Below are positions 7,951 through 19,497 of a DNA stretch of 64,000 bases, in pieces. The first letter of the stretch is position 1. The number at the start of each line of letters is the position of its first letter. Source of the stretch: CAVQNQ01 sp963714205 (lineage in GTDB: Bacteria; Acidobacteriota; Terriglobia; Bryobacterales; Bryobacteraceae). The position numbers were made by a program, and so were the translations under genes. The DNA is taken from assembly GCA_963714205.1 (NCBI GenBank), contig CAVQNQ010000002.1:372001-436000 (forward strand), in the 5' to 3' direction. The notes under the pieces are model-generated. The model saw only the letters and a program-made list of their open reading frames with translations. It had not been told where the DNA came from and did not search any database.

Positions 7951-9072
7951 CTAGCGCTCCGCGATCGGTATCCAGGTCTGCCCGTCGGGATTGCCTTTGT
8001 ATTCGGCCCGCGGGCGGATCAGCCGGTTGTTGCGGTATTGCTCCAGCACGTGGGCCGTCCAGCCGGACATGCGGCTCACGGCGAACACGGGCGTGAACAG
8101 ATCGACGGGAATTCCCAGCGAATAATACGTGGAGGCGGAATAGAAGTCCACGTTGGGGTCGAGTCCCTTGACGCTTTTGACGGTCTCTTCCATGCGCCGC
8201 GACAGCCGGAAGAGCTGTTCGTGGCCGGTGCGCCGGCCCAGTTCCTCGGAGAGCGCGCGCAGGTGCGTGGCGCGCGGATCCTCGGTGCGGTACACGCGGT
8301 GGCCGAAGCCCGGTATCTTGACTTTGCGAGCCAGAGTGTTCCGGACGCCCTCCACGGCTTCGCTCTCGTCCTTCATGCGCAGCAGCCAGCGGATGACATC
8401 CTGGTTGGCGCCGCCGTGCAGCGGCCCTTTGAGGGCGCCGATGCCGCTGACGATCGAGGAGTAGATATCGGAAAGCGTGGCCGCGGTCACGCGCGCGGCG
8501 AAGGTGGAGGCGTTCAGCTCGTGGTCGGCATGCAGCGTCAGGGCCACGTCGAAGGCGCGTTCCATGACTGCATCGGGGCGCTTGCCGGTCAGGGTATAGA
8601 GGAAATTGGCCGCGAAGCCGAGTGCGGGATCCCCCTCCAGCGGCTGGTTCCCGTTACGCAGCCGGTCGAAGGCCGCCACGATAGAGGCGGTCTTGGACAT
8701 CAGCCGCAAGGCCTTGCGGTGGTTGGCCTCGGTGGACATATCCTGCACTTCGGCGTCGTACAGGGAAAGCATGGAAACGGCCGTGCGCAGCACGTCCATG
8801 GGGTTGGCCCGCGGCACGCTTCCCAGGAACTCGATCACCGGCGCGGGCAGTTCGCGCTCGGCCGCCAGGTCCGCCTTCAGCCGCGCGAGATCGCCGTCCT
8901 TAGGCAGCCAGCCGTTCCACAGGAGAAAAACCACCTCTTCGAAAACGGCATTCTGCGCCAAGGTGTGGATATTGTAACCCCGATAGCTGAGAACGCCCTG
9001 ATAGCCGTCGATGAAACAGATTTCCGATTCGCCCGCGATCACGCCCTCGAGACCCGCCGCCATGGTTCCCAT
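7951..9072 (-). CDS. Citrate synthase (or 2-methylcitrate synthase)
   Basis: It condenses oxaloacetate with acetyl-CoA. Catalytic motifs are intact: the first histidine in LHADHELNAST, the second in GPLHGGANQ, and GFGHRVYRTEDPRA with the substrate-binding histidine and arginine. At 373 residues from the ATG at 9072 it is the short dimeric type typical of Gram-positives, archaea and 2-methylcitrate synthases, not the larger allosteric enterobacterial type. The frame is open for another 43 codons upstream, but that extension is low-complexity and overlaps the neighbour's stop, so the ATG before GTMAAGLEGV is preferred. No prp genes are adjacent, so a TCA-cycle role is the simpler reading. Confidence 0.93.
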   Translation of the reverse strand: MGTMAAGLEGVIAGESEICFIDGYQGVLSYRGYNIHTLAQNAVFEEVVFLLWNGWLPKDGDLARLKADLAAERELPAPVIEFLGSVPRANPMDVLRTAVSMLSLYDAEVQDMSTEANHRKALRLMSKTASIVAAFDRLRNGNQPLEGDPALGFAANFLYTLTGKRPDAVMERAFDVALTLHADHELNASTFAARVTAATLSDIYSSIVSGIGALKGPLHGGANQDVIRWLLRMKDESEAVEGVRNTLARKVKIPGFGHRVYRTEDPRATHLRALSEELGRRTGHEQLFRLSRRMEETVKSVKGLDPNVDFYSASTYYSLGIPVDLFTPVFAVSRMSGWTAHVLEQYRNNRLIRPRAEYKGNPDGQTWIPIAER

Positions 9073-9118
9073 ACGTACCCATTCTAGGACGAGCGGGAGC
9101 CGGGGGCGCGCGCAGCGG

Positions 9119-9613
9119 CTATTTGTAGGTTCGGCCGTGCAGGCGATACTTGATGTTCCGCACAAAATCGGCGATGCGATTCCGCTGCGGGCACTGCTCA
9201 TAAGGCGGAAACCCGATGGTCAGATCCGTGCTCTCGACCCACAATTTCCGGTCCCCAGCGGCGCCCAGATCGGCATCCACGATCACGCCGGAGCCGCAGG
9301 ACTCACCGTCCAGCACTTCGAATTTGCCCGGCGGCACGGCTTGCGGTCCCCAGTCCTGCAGGAAGGCAGTCATGGAGTAATCGCGGCAAGGATGCGCGTC
9401 GCTGCAGCCCCACAGGGCGTAGGCTCCCTTGTAGTCGCGAGCCTCCAGCCGGGCGAGGAAACGCTTCACCTGGCGATCTTCGCTGAAGTTGTGGAAAACG
9501 GCGAGCAGAACACCGGCGGCCGCCGCCAGCACCACCAGCCAAAGCACGACGCGGCGGATAGTCTTGGCCCGCTTCTCGTCGCTGACTCCGTATTCATCGA
9601 GGTAGCCGGCCAT
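9119..9613 (-). CDS. Single-pass membrane protein of unknown function
   Basis: The 164-residue product has a short charged cytoplasmic N-terminus, one hydrophobic helix at about 23-41, and a soluble domain of about 120 residues outside. That domain holds four cysteines (WGCSDAHPC, ESC, EQC) that could form two disulfides, consistent with a periplasmic location. The start of the soluble part (RFLARLEARDYKGAYALWGCS) resembles small domains that follow a membrane anchor in DUF4878-like or NTF2-like proteins, but I cannot assign a family. It lies between ompH and citrate synthase on the same strand. Confidence 0.6.
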   Translation of the reverse strand: MAGYLDEYGVSDEKRAKTIRRVVLWLVVLAAAAGVLLAVFHNFSEDRQVKRFLARLEARDYKGAYALWGCSDAHPCRDYSMTAFLQDWGPQAVPPGKFEVLDGESCGSGVIVDADLGAAGDRKLWVESTDLTIGFPPYEQCPQRNRIADFVRNIKYRLHGRTYK

Positions 9614-9631
9614 CGGAATTCCGTCCTCAGT

Positions 9632-10204
9632 TTACTTCTTTGCCGCCGGCGCGGGGGCGGCCGCGGATGCGGGGGCGGCCGCTGTCACGGGATAGGCTTT
9701 GTCGTAGGCGGCGATGGCGTCGTCGGTAATATCCATGGACGGCTTGAAGTAAAGCGCCTGACCGCTGTCCACCACCAGATCCAAACCTTTGCTTTCCGCC
9801 AGCTTCTTGACGACATCGGTCATTTTCTGGGAGCTCTTGCCGAGGATCTCGTTCCGCTCGCGTTCCACGTCCGCCTGCATGTCCTCGTTCATGCGCGTCA
9901 ACTCGCGCTGTTTGCGGGCGCCCTCGGCGTTCAGATCGGCCTCGGCCTCCTGGGTCAGTTTCCCGGCGCCGGCCTGGAGTTGCTGGGCGATGGCGGCGAT
10001 TTCGCCCTGCAGCGCCTGGGCGCGGTCCGCCCGCGGCTTGTAGCGGGCCTGCATGTCGGCATCGGCTTTCTTGATCTCGGCCGACTCGAAAACCGCCCGC
10101 TGCATGTTGACCACTCCAACCTTGAGCTGGGCGGATGCCACCTGGCCAAGCATCAGCAACGCCGCGCAGACCACTACGGGCCTGAGACCTATCCGTTCGA
10201 ACAT
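9632..10204 (-). CDS. OmpH/Skp-family periplasmic chaperone
   Basis: Skp/OmpH proteins are periplasmic trimeric chaperones that hold unfolded outer-membrane proteins. The 190-residue sequence starts with a signal peptide (about residues 1-25, cleaved at ASA-Q), then VGVVNMQRAVFES, the family's first strand. A long charged alpha-helical hairpin spans about residues 45-125 (the tentacles), followed by the closing strands around LDLVVDSGQALYF. The C-terminus is an alanine/proline-rich tail ending in two lysines, which is not part of the fold. It is not next to bamA or lpxD here, unlike in many Gram-negatives. Confidence 0.88.
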   Translation of the reverse strand: MFERIGLRPVVVCAALLMLGQVASAQLKVGVVNMQRAVFESAEIKKADADMQARYKPRADRAQALQGEIAAIAQQLQAGAGKLTQEAEADLNAEGARKQRELTRMNEDMQADVERERNEILGKSSQKMTDVVKKLAESKGLDLVVDSGQALYFKPSMDITDDAIAAYDKAYPVTAAAPASAAAPAPAAKK

Positions 10205-10249
10205 GAAGCTACTCCTGGAAGTTTGGTATGAAAGCTCAGAGTAGCATAC

Positions 10250-10543
10250 CTACTCCAGCACTCCCAGGATCTCGTCCTCCTTCAAAATGAGGTACTCCTC
10301 GCCGTCGATCTTGATCTCCGAACCGGAGTACTTGCCGAACAGGATACGGTCGCCGGCTTTGACATCCACGGCCACGCGTTCCCCGTTTTCCAGCATTCTG
10401 CCATCCCCGACGGCCTGCACTTGGGCCTGCTGCGGTTTCTCCTTGGCGGTATCCGGAATAATGATCCCTCCGCGCAACTGTTCGGCGGCTTCCAGCCGTT
10501 TAACCAGCACGCGATCGTGTAGCGGACGCAATTCCATAGCCAC
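10250..10543 (-). CDS. groES: Co-chaperonin GroES
   Basis: GroES forms the heptameric lid of the GroEL chamber. The 97-residue sequence is full length: LRPLHDRVLVKR at the N-terminus, the mobile loop GGIIIPDTAKEKPQQ with its hydrophobic triplet, VKAGDRILFGKYSG, and a C-terminal EYLILKEDEILGVLE. There is no groEL on either side: the genes around it are a secretin (upstream on the same strand) and ompH (downstream). I see no CIRCE-type inverted repeat in the 56 bases before it. The partner GroEL must be elsewhere on the genome. Confidence 0.97.
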   Translation of the reverse strand: MAMELRPLHDRVLVKRLEAAEQLRGGIIIPDTAKEKPQQAQVQAVGDGRMLENGERVAVDVKAGDRILFGKYSGSEIKIDGEEYLILKEDEILGVLE

Positions 10544-10599
10544 GATTATACAGTGACGCTCAGGCGCCGGGAGCCGATCGAGCCGGCACGGAATGCGGT

Positions 10600-12216
10600 C
10601 TACAGAGGGGTGACGGGCTTACTGTCGGATCCCAGGCCCAGCGTGACCGGCACGGTTTCGCTGGGCGGCAACGTCAGCAGATGGGGCCGAATCAGGACCA
10701 GGACCTGGTCGGTGCTGTTGTTGCGCGTATGAACGCTGGTGAGCGGTCCCAGGTACGGAACTCGCGAAAGGCCCGCCAATCCGGCGATGTTGCGCGCCTC
10801 GTTGGTATCGAGCAGGCCCGCCACCACCGCCCAGTCCCCGTGATTGAGCCGCGCCTTGGATTTCAGCACGCGGCTCGAGATCACCGGGATCCCGTTCACC
10901 GACTCCCCGGATAGCACCTTGAACTCGGCGTCGATATCCAGCGTGACGCTCTCGGTCCCGTGTACATTGGGCGTGACCTTGATGCTGAAGCCCAAGTCCT
11001 CATATGTGAAGGAGGGCGGCGGCGTATAGACGGTCCCCTGACCGGCGGTAAAGCTGGGAGGTCCGTAGTAGCCCGAGGTCATGATGGGATATCGATCGCC
11101 CACGTGCAAGGTGGCCGCCTGGCCATCCACCGAGCGGATCTCGGATTGGATCATCAGCGCGCTCCGGGACCGGGTCATCTGCGCCACCGCCGAGGGGGTC
11201 AGGATTCCCAGGCCCATAAGGGTCTTGCCTCCCCCGAAAGCCAGCAGGCCGACGACATTCGAGGGGTTGCTGAAGGTGTTGTTGAGCCAGGTCGTGAGCG
11301 GGGTGAGACTGAACAGGGTGGGGAAATCGATTCCGTAGGTGATCATATTGTTGCGGCTGACTTCCACCAGTTTTACCTCCACCACCACCTGGCCGCGCGG
11401 ATGTACCAACTCCTCCAGCAGGGCCCGGGCCGGCAGCACTTTGGAAACCGGACCCCGCAGGATCACCATGTTGTCCTGCGTATCCAACGCGGCCTTCTCC
11501 AGAGCCATCGATTGCCGCACCGCGGTGATGGCGGCGTTGAGATCCTGCGGGTTGGTGGCCTCGCCCAGGTGCACTCCCACAGCCACGTTGGGTTCCACCT
11601 CGGCGCGCTTCTGCGCAGTGTCCCGCACCACCAGGAACAGTTTGGGGGTGAGCGGCACGATGAAGGAATTGGTGGCCACCTCCAGGGCGTGCAGAGCCTG
11701 GCGGTAATCGAGGCCGTTCACGCGAAAGCGCACGGAACCCACCGGCTGGTAATCGCCGTCGAAGACGCAATCCAGGCCAAAAGCATGGGCCACCTCCTCG
11801 AACATCTTCTTGGGGTCGCCGGTCAGGTCGAAATCCCGCGCACCCGGCTCGGAGGTCAGTTCCGCGGGCGGCAACGGCTTCCGCGCATCGGCTATATCCT
11901 TGGCCGTGGCGATTTCGAGCGGGACCGGCGCGGCTGTACCGGCCCCGGCGTCGGGCTTTTCCAGCTGAATCGCTGGGGTGGGCTTGGCTTCGAGCGCGGC
12001 ACGCGACCGCACGGCCTGGCTGCGCAGCCAGTACGTCCGATTGTCCGGTTCCAGCGCGGCCGCTTCGGAATAGAGAAGATAAGCCTGGGCCATGTGGCCG
12101 GCCTTCTCCGCGTCGCGGCCCTGCTCGTAGAGGTCCCAGGCCGAGGGTTCGTCGGCTACCAGGCACGCCGCCGCAAGCACGGCGGCTATGAACGCACCGA
12201 TCCGCACGTTCCGCAC
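10600..12216 (-). CDS. Secretin-family protein (type II/III secretion or type IV pilus type)
   Basis: Secretins form outer-membrane rings. The protein has a signal-like N-terminus (IGAFIAAVLAAACLVA), then a TPR-like stretch (WDLYEQGRDAEKAGHMAQAYLLYSEA), then short N-domains (FDLTGDPKKMFEEVAHAFGL and the LRGPVSKVLPARALLEELVHP region). The secretin core follows (VEVKLVEVSRNNMITYGIDFP, then VPYLGPL near the end). The core is compact, and the product may be one of the many secretin-like proteins of Acidobacteria with unclear partners; no pil or gsp genes are nearby. The start is uncertain: in-frame GTG codons lie at 12216 and 12207, and the open frame continues to 12519 only because it runs antisense to mscS. 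Confidence 0.8.
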   Translation of the reverse strand: MRNVRIGAFIAAVLAAACLVADEPSAWDLYEQGRDAEKAGHMAQAYLLYSEAAALEPDNRTYWLRSQAVRSRAALEAKPTPAIQLEKPDAGAGTAAPVPLEIATAKDIADARKPLPPAELTSEPGARDFDLTGDPKKMFEEVAHAFGLDCVFDGDYQPVGSVRFRVNGLDYRQALHALEVATNSFIVPLTPKLFLVVRDTAQKRAEVEPNVAVGVHLGEATNPQDLNAAITAVRQSMALEKAALDTQDNMVILRGPVSKVLPARALLEELVHPRGQVVVEVKLVEVSRNNMITYGIDFPTLFSLTPLTTWLNNTFSNPSNVVGLLAFGGGKTLMGLGILTPSAVAQMTRSRSALMIQSEIRSVDGQAATLHVGDRYPIMTSGYYGPPSFTAGQGTVYTPPPSFTYEDLGFSIKVTPNVHGTESVTLDIDAEFKVLSGESVNGIPVISSRVLKSKARLNHGDWAVVAGLLDTNEARNIAGLAGLSRVPYLGPLTSVHTRNNSTDQVLVLIRPHLLTLPPSETVPVTLGLGSDSKPVTPL

Positions 12217-12276
12217 ATAGAGAGTGACGCCGGATGGTTCGGACGCGTGCAGCCCGTTGTTTGTGAGAATCTGGTC

Positions 12277-13377
12277 ATGGAGCGTGCCATGAGTGTGATC
12301 CGGCGCCTGATCGCCCGCGCGTTGACGATGGACCCCATGGAACTGCTGCTGCCGCTCGGCATCTTCGCGGTCGTTTTGGCGCTCGGATACCTGGCTCGCC
12401 GCCTGTTTCTCCGCGCACTCAGCGCCTGGAGCCAGCGAACCGGAAGCCGCCCCGGCCGAATCCTGACGGATTCGCTGCGCGGCCCCACCATGATCTGGGC
12501 CGTTATCCTGGCCGCGCATTTGGCCCTGGAGTCGTCATCGCTGCCCGCTTCGGTGACCCATTGGACCGCCACGACCCTGCTGGCGCTCTGGATCTTCTCC
12601 CTGACCCTCATGGGGATGCGCATCGCGAGGGACCTGGTGCGGTTCTTCGGCGGCCAGATCCCCGGCGCTCTTCCGGTGACCACACTCACGCAGAATCTCG
12701 CCCAACTGGCGGTCTTCATTCTCGGTATTCTCTTGATCCTCAGCGCAGTGGGCGCCAAGATCACCCCAATCCTGACCGCCCTGGGAGTGGGCGGCCTGGC
12801 CGTCGCGCTGGCGCTTCAGGATACGCTTTCGAACCTGTTCGGCGGGTTCTACGTGGCGGTGGCCGGGCAGGTGCGTCTGGACGGCTACATCAAGCTCAAC
12901 ACCGGTGAAGAGGGCTACGTGGCGGATATCGGATGGCGCAGCACCACCCTCCGCGGGCTGAATAACAACCTGGTCATCGTGCCGAACGCCAAGCTGTCGC
13001 AGGCGATCGTCACCAACTACCATCTTCCCGAGAAGCGCATGGGCGCTTCCCTGCAGGTGGGGGTGAGCTACGACTCCGACCCCGAGCATGTAGAGCGCGT
13101 GCTGGTCGAGCTGGCCACCGCGGCCGCCGCGGATGTCCAAGGTCTATTAGCCGATCCGGCGCCCTCGGTCGCTTTCGATCCGGGCTTTGCCGATTCGTCG
13201 CTCGCTTTCACGCTCAATTTCTACGTGGCCGAGTTTGCCAACCAGTTCGGTGTACGGCACGAGCTTCGCAAACGGATCCTCCGTCGTTTCAAAGAGGAAG
13301 GCATCCGAATCCCTTTTCCCACCCGGACGGTGTACGTGGACCCTCCGGAGAACCGGCGCGACACCGCGGCTCCTTAG
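12277..13377 (+). CDS. MscS-family mechanosensitive channel
   Basis: The 366-residue inner-membrane protein has four or five hydrophobic helices in the first 190 residues. The pore-lining helix and beta domain of MscS follow (LGVGGLAVALALQDTLSNLFGGFYV, then GEEGYVADIGWRSTTLRGLNNNLVIVPNAKL), with the usual alpha/beta C-terminal cage (PEHVERVLVEL onward). Such channels release solutes on osmotic downshock. Start: ATG at 12277, or ATG at 12289, which has GGAG 7 bases before it; the true N-terminus may be either. It is divergent from the secretin gene and is followed by the rRNA operon leader. Confidence 0.93.
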   Translation: MERAMSVIRRLIARALTMDPMELLLPLGIFAVVLALGYLARRLFLRALSAWSQRTGSRPGRILTDSLRGPTMIWAVILAAHLALESSSLPASVTHWTATTLLALWIFSLTLMGMRIARDLVRFFGGQIPGALPVTTLTQNLAQLAVFILGILLILSAVGAKITPILTALGVGGLAVALALQDTLSNLFGGFYVAVAGQVRLDGYIKLNTGEEGYVADIGWRSTTLRGLNNNLVIVPNAKLSQAIVTNYHLPEKRMGASLQVGVSYDSDPEHVERVLVELATAAAADVQGLLADPAPSVAFDPGFADSSLAFTLNFYVAEFANQFGVRHELRKRILRRFKEEGIRIPFPTRTVYVDPPENRRDTAAP

Positions 13378-13423
13378 CCCCTCAAATAATTGAGAGGAAA
13401 ATTGCTGAAATCGGCCACAGCTC

Positions 13424-13452
13424 TTGCCAAGGCTGTCTCGGTTTGTTAACCT
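13424..13452 (+). promoter_or_regulatory. Candidate rRNA operon promoter
   Basis: TTGCCA (13424-13429) and TAACCT (13447-13452) are separated by 17 bases, the best sigma-70-like pair in the leader. It was found by eye; position and spacing fit, but the -10 box matches at only four of six bases. Confidence 0.4.
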
Positions 13453-13616
13453 GATTGAAGTCAGCCGATAGCCAGACCGAAGTTCTGGTCGAAATAATCG
13501 AAATTTCCGGCTCGCTCAGCTCGTCGATGTAAGGCGGGCGTGGGCGAAAGCGGCTGGCGCGAGTTTCGGGGCCCGCGTTCTGGTTTTGTATTACGATGCA
13601 GGGCCGGGGCGCGCAG

Positions 13617-13628
13617 ATCTTTGACAAT
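13617..13628 (+). promoter_or_regulatory. boxA-like antitermination element in the rrn leader
   Basis: ATCTTTGACAAT resembles the E. coli rrn boxA (CTCTTTAACAAT), where NusB/NusE load to protect untranslated rRNA from Rho. A second near-copy, ATCTTTGACAA at 15646-15656, precedes 23S, as in E. coli, where boxA is also repeated before 23S. Confidence 0.6.
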
Positions 13629-13698
13629 CTGGTTGGATGCAGTAAGGAAGAACTCGTCAGTCTTCTGAGTAAACTGGAGCGATTGTAACTCTACATGT

Positions 13699-15204
<1,506 letters not shown>

Positions 15205-15425
15205 AGAGAACGTGGGTGGAGTTTCCGAAAAGACAAGTTCCGCTGAGTGTACGCGGAATTCGAGTAGGAGACAGCCGTTCCACTCCAAACCGCCATCGGC
15301 GCTACGGCGCAGGTGGTGAGCCCGCTCTGGATCTCCACTTGGAAGACGTGAGTTTTTCTGAAGCGGTCATGGGCAGGTCCCATGATCCCTGTATCCAACT
15401 GGCCTCGATTGATTTTCAGTCACAA

Positions 15426-15501
15426 GGGGCTGTAGCTCAGCTGGGAGAGCGCCTGATTTGCATTCAGGAGGTCGCCGGTTCGATCCCGACCAGCTCCACC
15501 A
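15426..15501 (+). tRNA. tRNA-Ala (TGC anticodon)
   Basis: This is a 76-base cloverleaf with encoded CCA. The acceptor stem contains the G3-U70 pair that marks alanine tRNAs, and the anticodon loop TTTGCAT reads GCA codons. The T stem has one mismatch, C50 against A64 (GCCGG with CCGAC), where most bacterial tRNA-Ala have T-A. It is the first of the two spacer tRNAs between 16S and 23S. Confidence 0.97.
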
Positions 15502-15513
15502 GTATGCGGACAT

Positions 15514-15590
15514 GGGCCTGTAGCTCAGTTGGCTAGAGCGCACCCCTGATAAGGGTGAGGTCGGTAGTTCAATTCTACCCAGGCCCACCA
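15514..15590 (+). tRNA. tRNA-Ile (GAT anticodon)
   Basis: This is a 77-base cloverleaf with encoded CCA; the anticodon loop CTGATAA gives GAT and all stems pair. It lies 12 bases after tRNA-Ala in the 16S-23S spacer. The order Ala then Ile is the reverse of the Ile-Ala order of most bacterial rRNA operons. Confidence 0.97.
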
Positions 15591-15645
15591 ATCGGCCGCC
15601 GGCAAACGGGAAGGATGTTTGCGGGTTGCCGAAGCGGCAATCGAG

Positions 15646-15656
15646 ATCTTTGACAA
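15646..15656 (+). promoter_or_regulatory. Second boxA-like element before 23S
   Basis: ATCTTTGACAA repeats the leader boxA-like sequence at 13617. It sits about 80 bases before the 23S start, the position of the spacer boxA in E. coli rrn operons. Confidence 0.5.
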
Positions 15657-15713
15657 CCGAATATTTGACGGGCATATGTAGAACACAAGTATAAGCGCGT
15701 GAAAGTAGCGTGC

Positions 15714-15735
15714 CTGTGTGCGAAGTAGATTTTAT

Positions 15736-15743
<8 letters not shown>
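15714..15743 (+). other. Left arm of the 23S processing stem
   Basis: Bases 15714-15743 pair with 18652-18681 at 28 of 30 positions by my reading. Such a long helix brings the two ends of pre-23S together and is the standard RNase III substrate. It straddles both mature 23S ends. Confidence 0.75.
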
Positions 15744-18651
<2,908 letters not shown>

Positions 18652-18660
<9 letters not shown>

Positions 18661-18681
18661 TAAAATTTACTGCGCACACAG
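18652..18681 (+). other. Right arm of the 23S processing stem
   Basis: It is the complement of 15714-15743 with two mismatches, flanking the 3' end of 23S. Confidence 0.75.
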
Positions 18682-18750
18682 CGCGCGCTGGCTTTCCGCT
18701 TTACCAAGATCGAGTTCGAGACCCGTCAAATATTCCGCGTCAACCCAGCT

Positions 18751-18868
18751 TCTGGGTGACCATAGCGAGAGGGACCCACCCGTTCCCATCCCGAACACGG
18801 TAGTTAAGCCTCTCAGCCCCGATTGTACTGCACAGGCGACTGTGTGGGAGAGTAGGAAGTCGCCCGGT
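18751..18868 (+). rRNA. rrf: 5S ribosomal RNA
   Basis: It is about 117 bases long. The closing helix I pairs 18752-18760 with 18859-18867. The internal CCCATCCCGAACACGG (about 18785) and the GGGAGAGTAGG loop near the 3' end are typical. It lies 90 bases after 23S, and the operon terminator follows immediately. Confidence 0.95.
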
Positions 18869-18880
18869 TCAATGTGTGAT

Positions 18881-18907
18881 AAAGCCTCCCCCCGGGGAGG
18901 CTTTTTT
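18881..18907 (+). terminator. Rho-independent terminator of the rRNA operon
   Basis: GCCTCCCC and GGGGAGGC form a perfect GC-rich stem flanked by AAA before and a run of six T after. It is a textbook intrinsic terminator placed 13 bases after 5S. Confidence 0.93.
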
Positions 18908-19087
18908 GTTTCCGCCGCTACTTTTCCGTGCCTCCAGGCCTCCGTCCCCCCGCGCACCCCTATGATATATTCGAGGAGCGTTTGATAGCTTCCGCGAATC
19001 CGGCCGAGTGTTTTCCGGGCGACAGCTCCGCCGTCCCGCTTATTGCCTCGCAGATGAGCCCGCTCTCAAAGCGTGAGGAGAAAGACT

Positions 19088-19453
19088 GTGAATATCTTCG
19101 TGGGCAACCTCGATTATAACGTCACCGAGGAGACTGTCCGCAATCTGTTCGAAAGGTATGGCGCCGTAAACAGCGCCCGGGTGATGACCGATCGGGAGAC
19201 CGGCCGCTCCAGGGGTTTCGCATTCGTCGAAATGCCGAACGATACCGAGGCCGGACAAGCCATCGCGGCCCTCAATGGGCATAACCAGGACGGCCGGGCT
19301 CTCAACGTCAACGAGGCCCGGCCCAAGCCCGAACGCGGATTCGGCGGGGGCGGCCGCTTCGCCTCCGGCGGGTCCGGCAGCCGGCCTTCTGGCGGCGCCA
19401 ACCGGTTCGGCGCCGGCGGCGGGGGCGGCGGACGCCGCGAGCCGCGCTGGTAA
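19088..19453 (+). CDS. Glycine-rich RRM RNA-binding protein
   Basis: The 121-residue protein has one RNA-recognition motif (residues 1-80) with RNP2 IFVGNL at residues 3-8 and RNP1 RGFAFVEM near residue 41. A glycine/serine/arginine-rich tail of about 40 residues follows. Cyanobacteria and other bacteria use such proteins in RNA metabolism and cold response; target RNAs cannot be told from sequence. The start is the GTG at 19088, 7 bases after GAGGAG; the longer frame from 19073 overlaps that ribosome-binding site. The gene is convergent with rpoD, and its last codons form one arm of a 22-base inverted repeat. Confidence 0.92.
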   Translation: MNIFVGNLDYNVTEETVRNLFERYGAVNSARVMTDRETGRSRGFAFVEMPNDTEAGQAIAALNGHNQDGRALNVNEARPKPERGFGGGGRFASGGSGSRPSGGANRFGAGGGGGGRREPRW

Positions 19454-19497
19454 GAGCGTAGAAACCGATCCCTAAAGCGCGGCTCGCGGCGCCCGCC
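19427..19497. terminator. 22-base inverted repeat between convergent RRM and rpoD genes
   Basis: Bases 19427-19448 and 19476-19497 are complementary at 21 of 22 positions, separated by 27 bases. The left arm encodes the last residues of the RRM protein and the right arm ends at the rpoD stop codon. The hairpin would form in transcripts from both strands. It has no T-run, so it is not a classic intrinsic terminator; a bidirectional transcript-end or stability element is the likely role. Confidence 0.6.

Larger units (their letters stand above)
13378..13698 (+). promoter_or_regulatory. rRNA operon leader region
   Basis: These 321 bases hold no credible gene. They contain a small hairpin directly after mscS (CTCAA/TTGAG, 13381-13394), a plausible sigma-70 promoter at 13424-13452 and a boxA-like antitermination sequence at 13617-13628, and they run into the 16S gene. 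The short frame on the minus strand here has no family features and is not annotated. Confidence 0.6.

Noticed and set aside
10960..12276. The long frame upstream of the mscS start
   Set aside because: It is antisense to the secretin gene; the MscS sequence begins only at 12277 or 12289.
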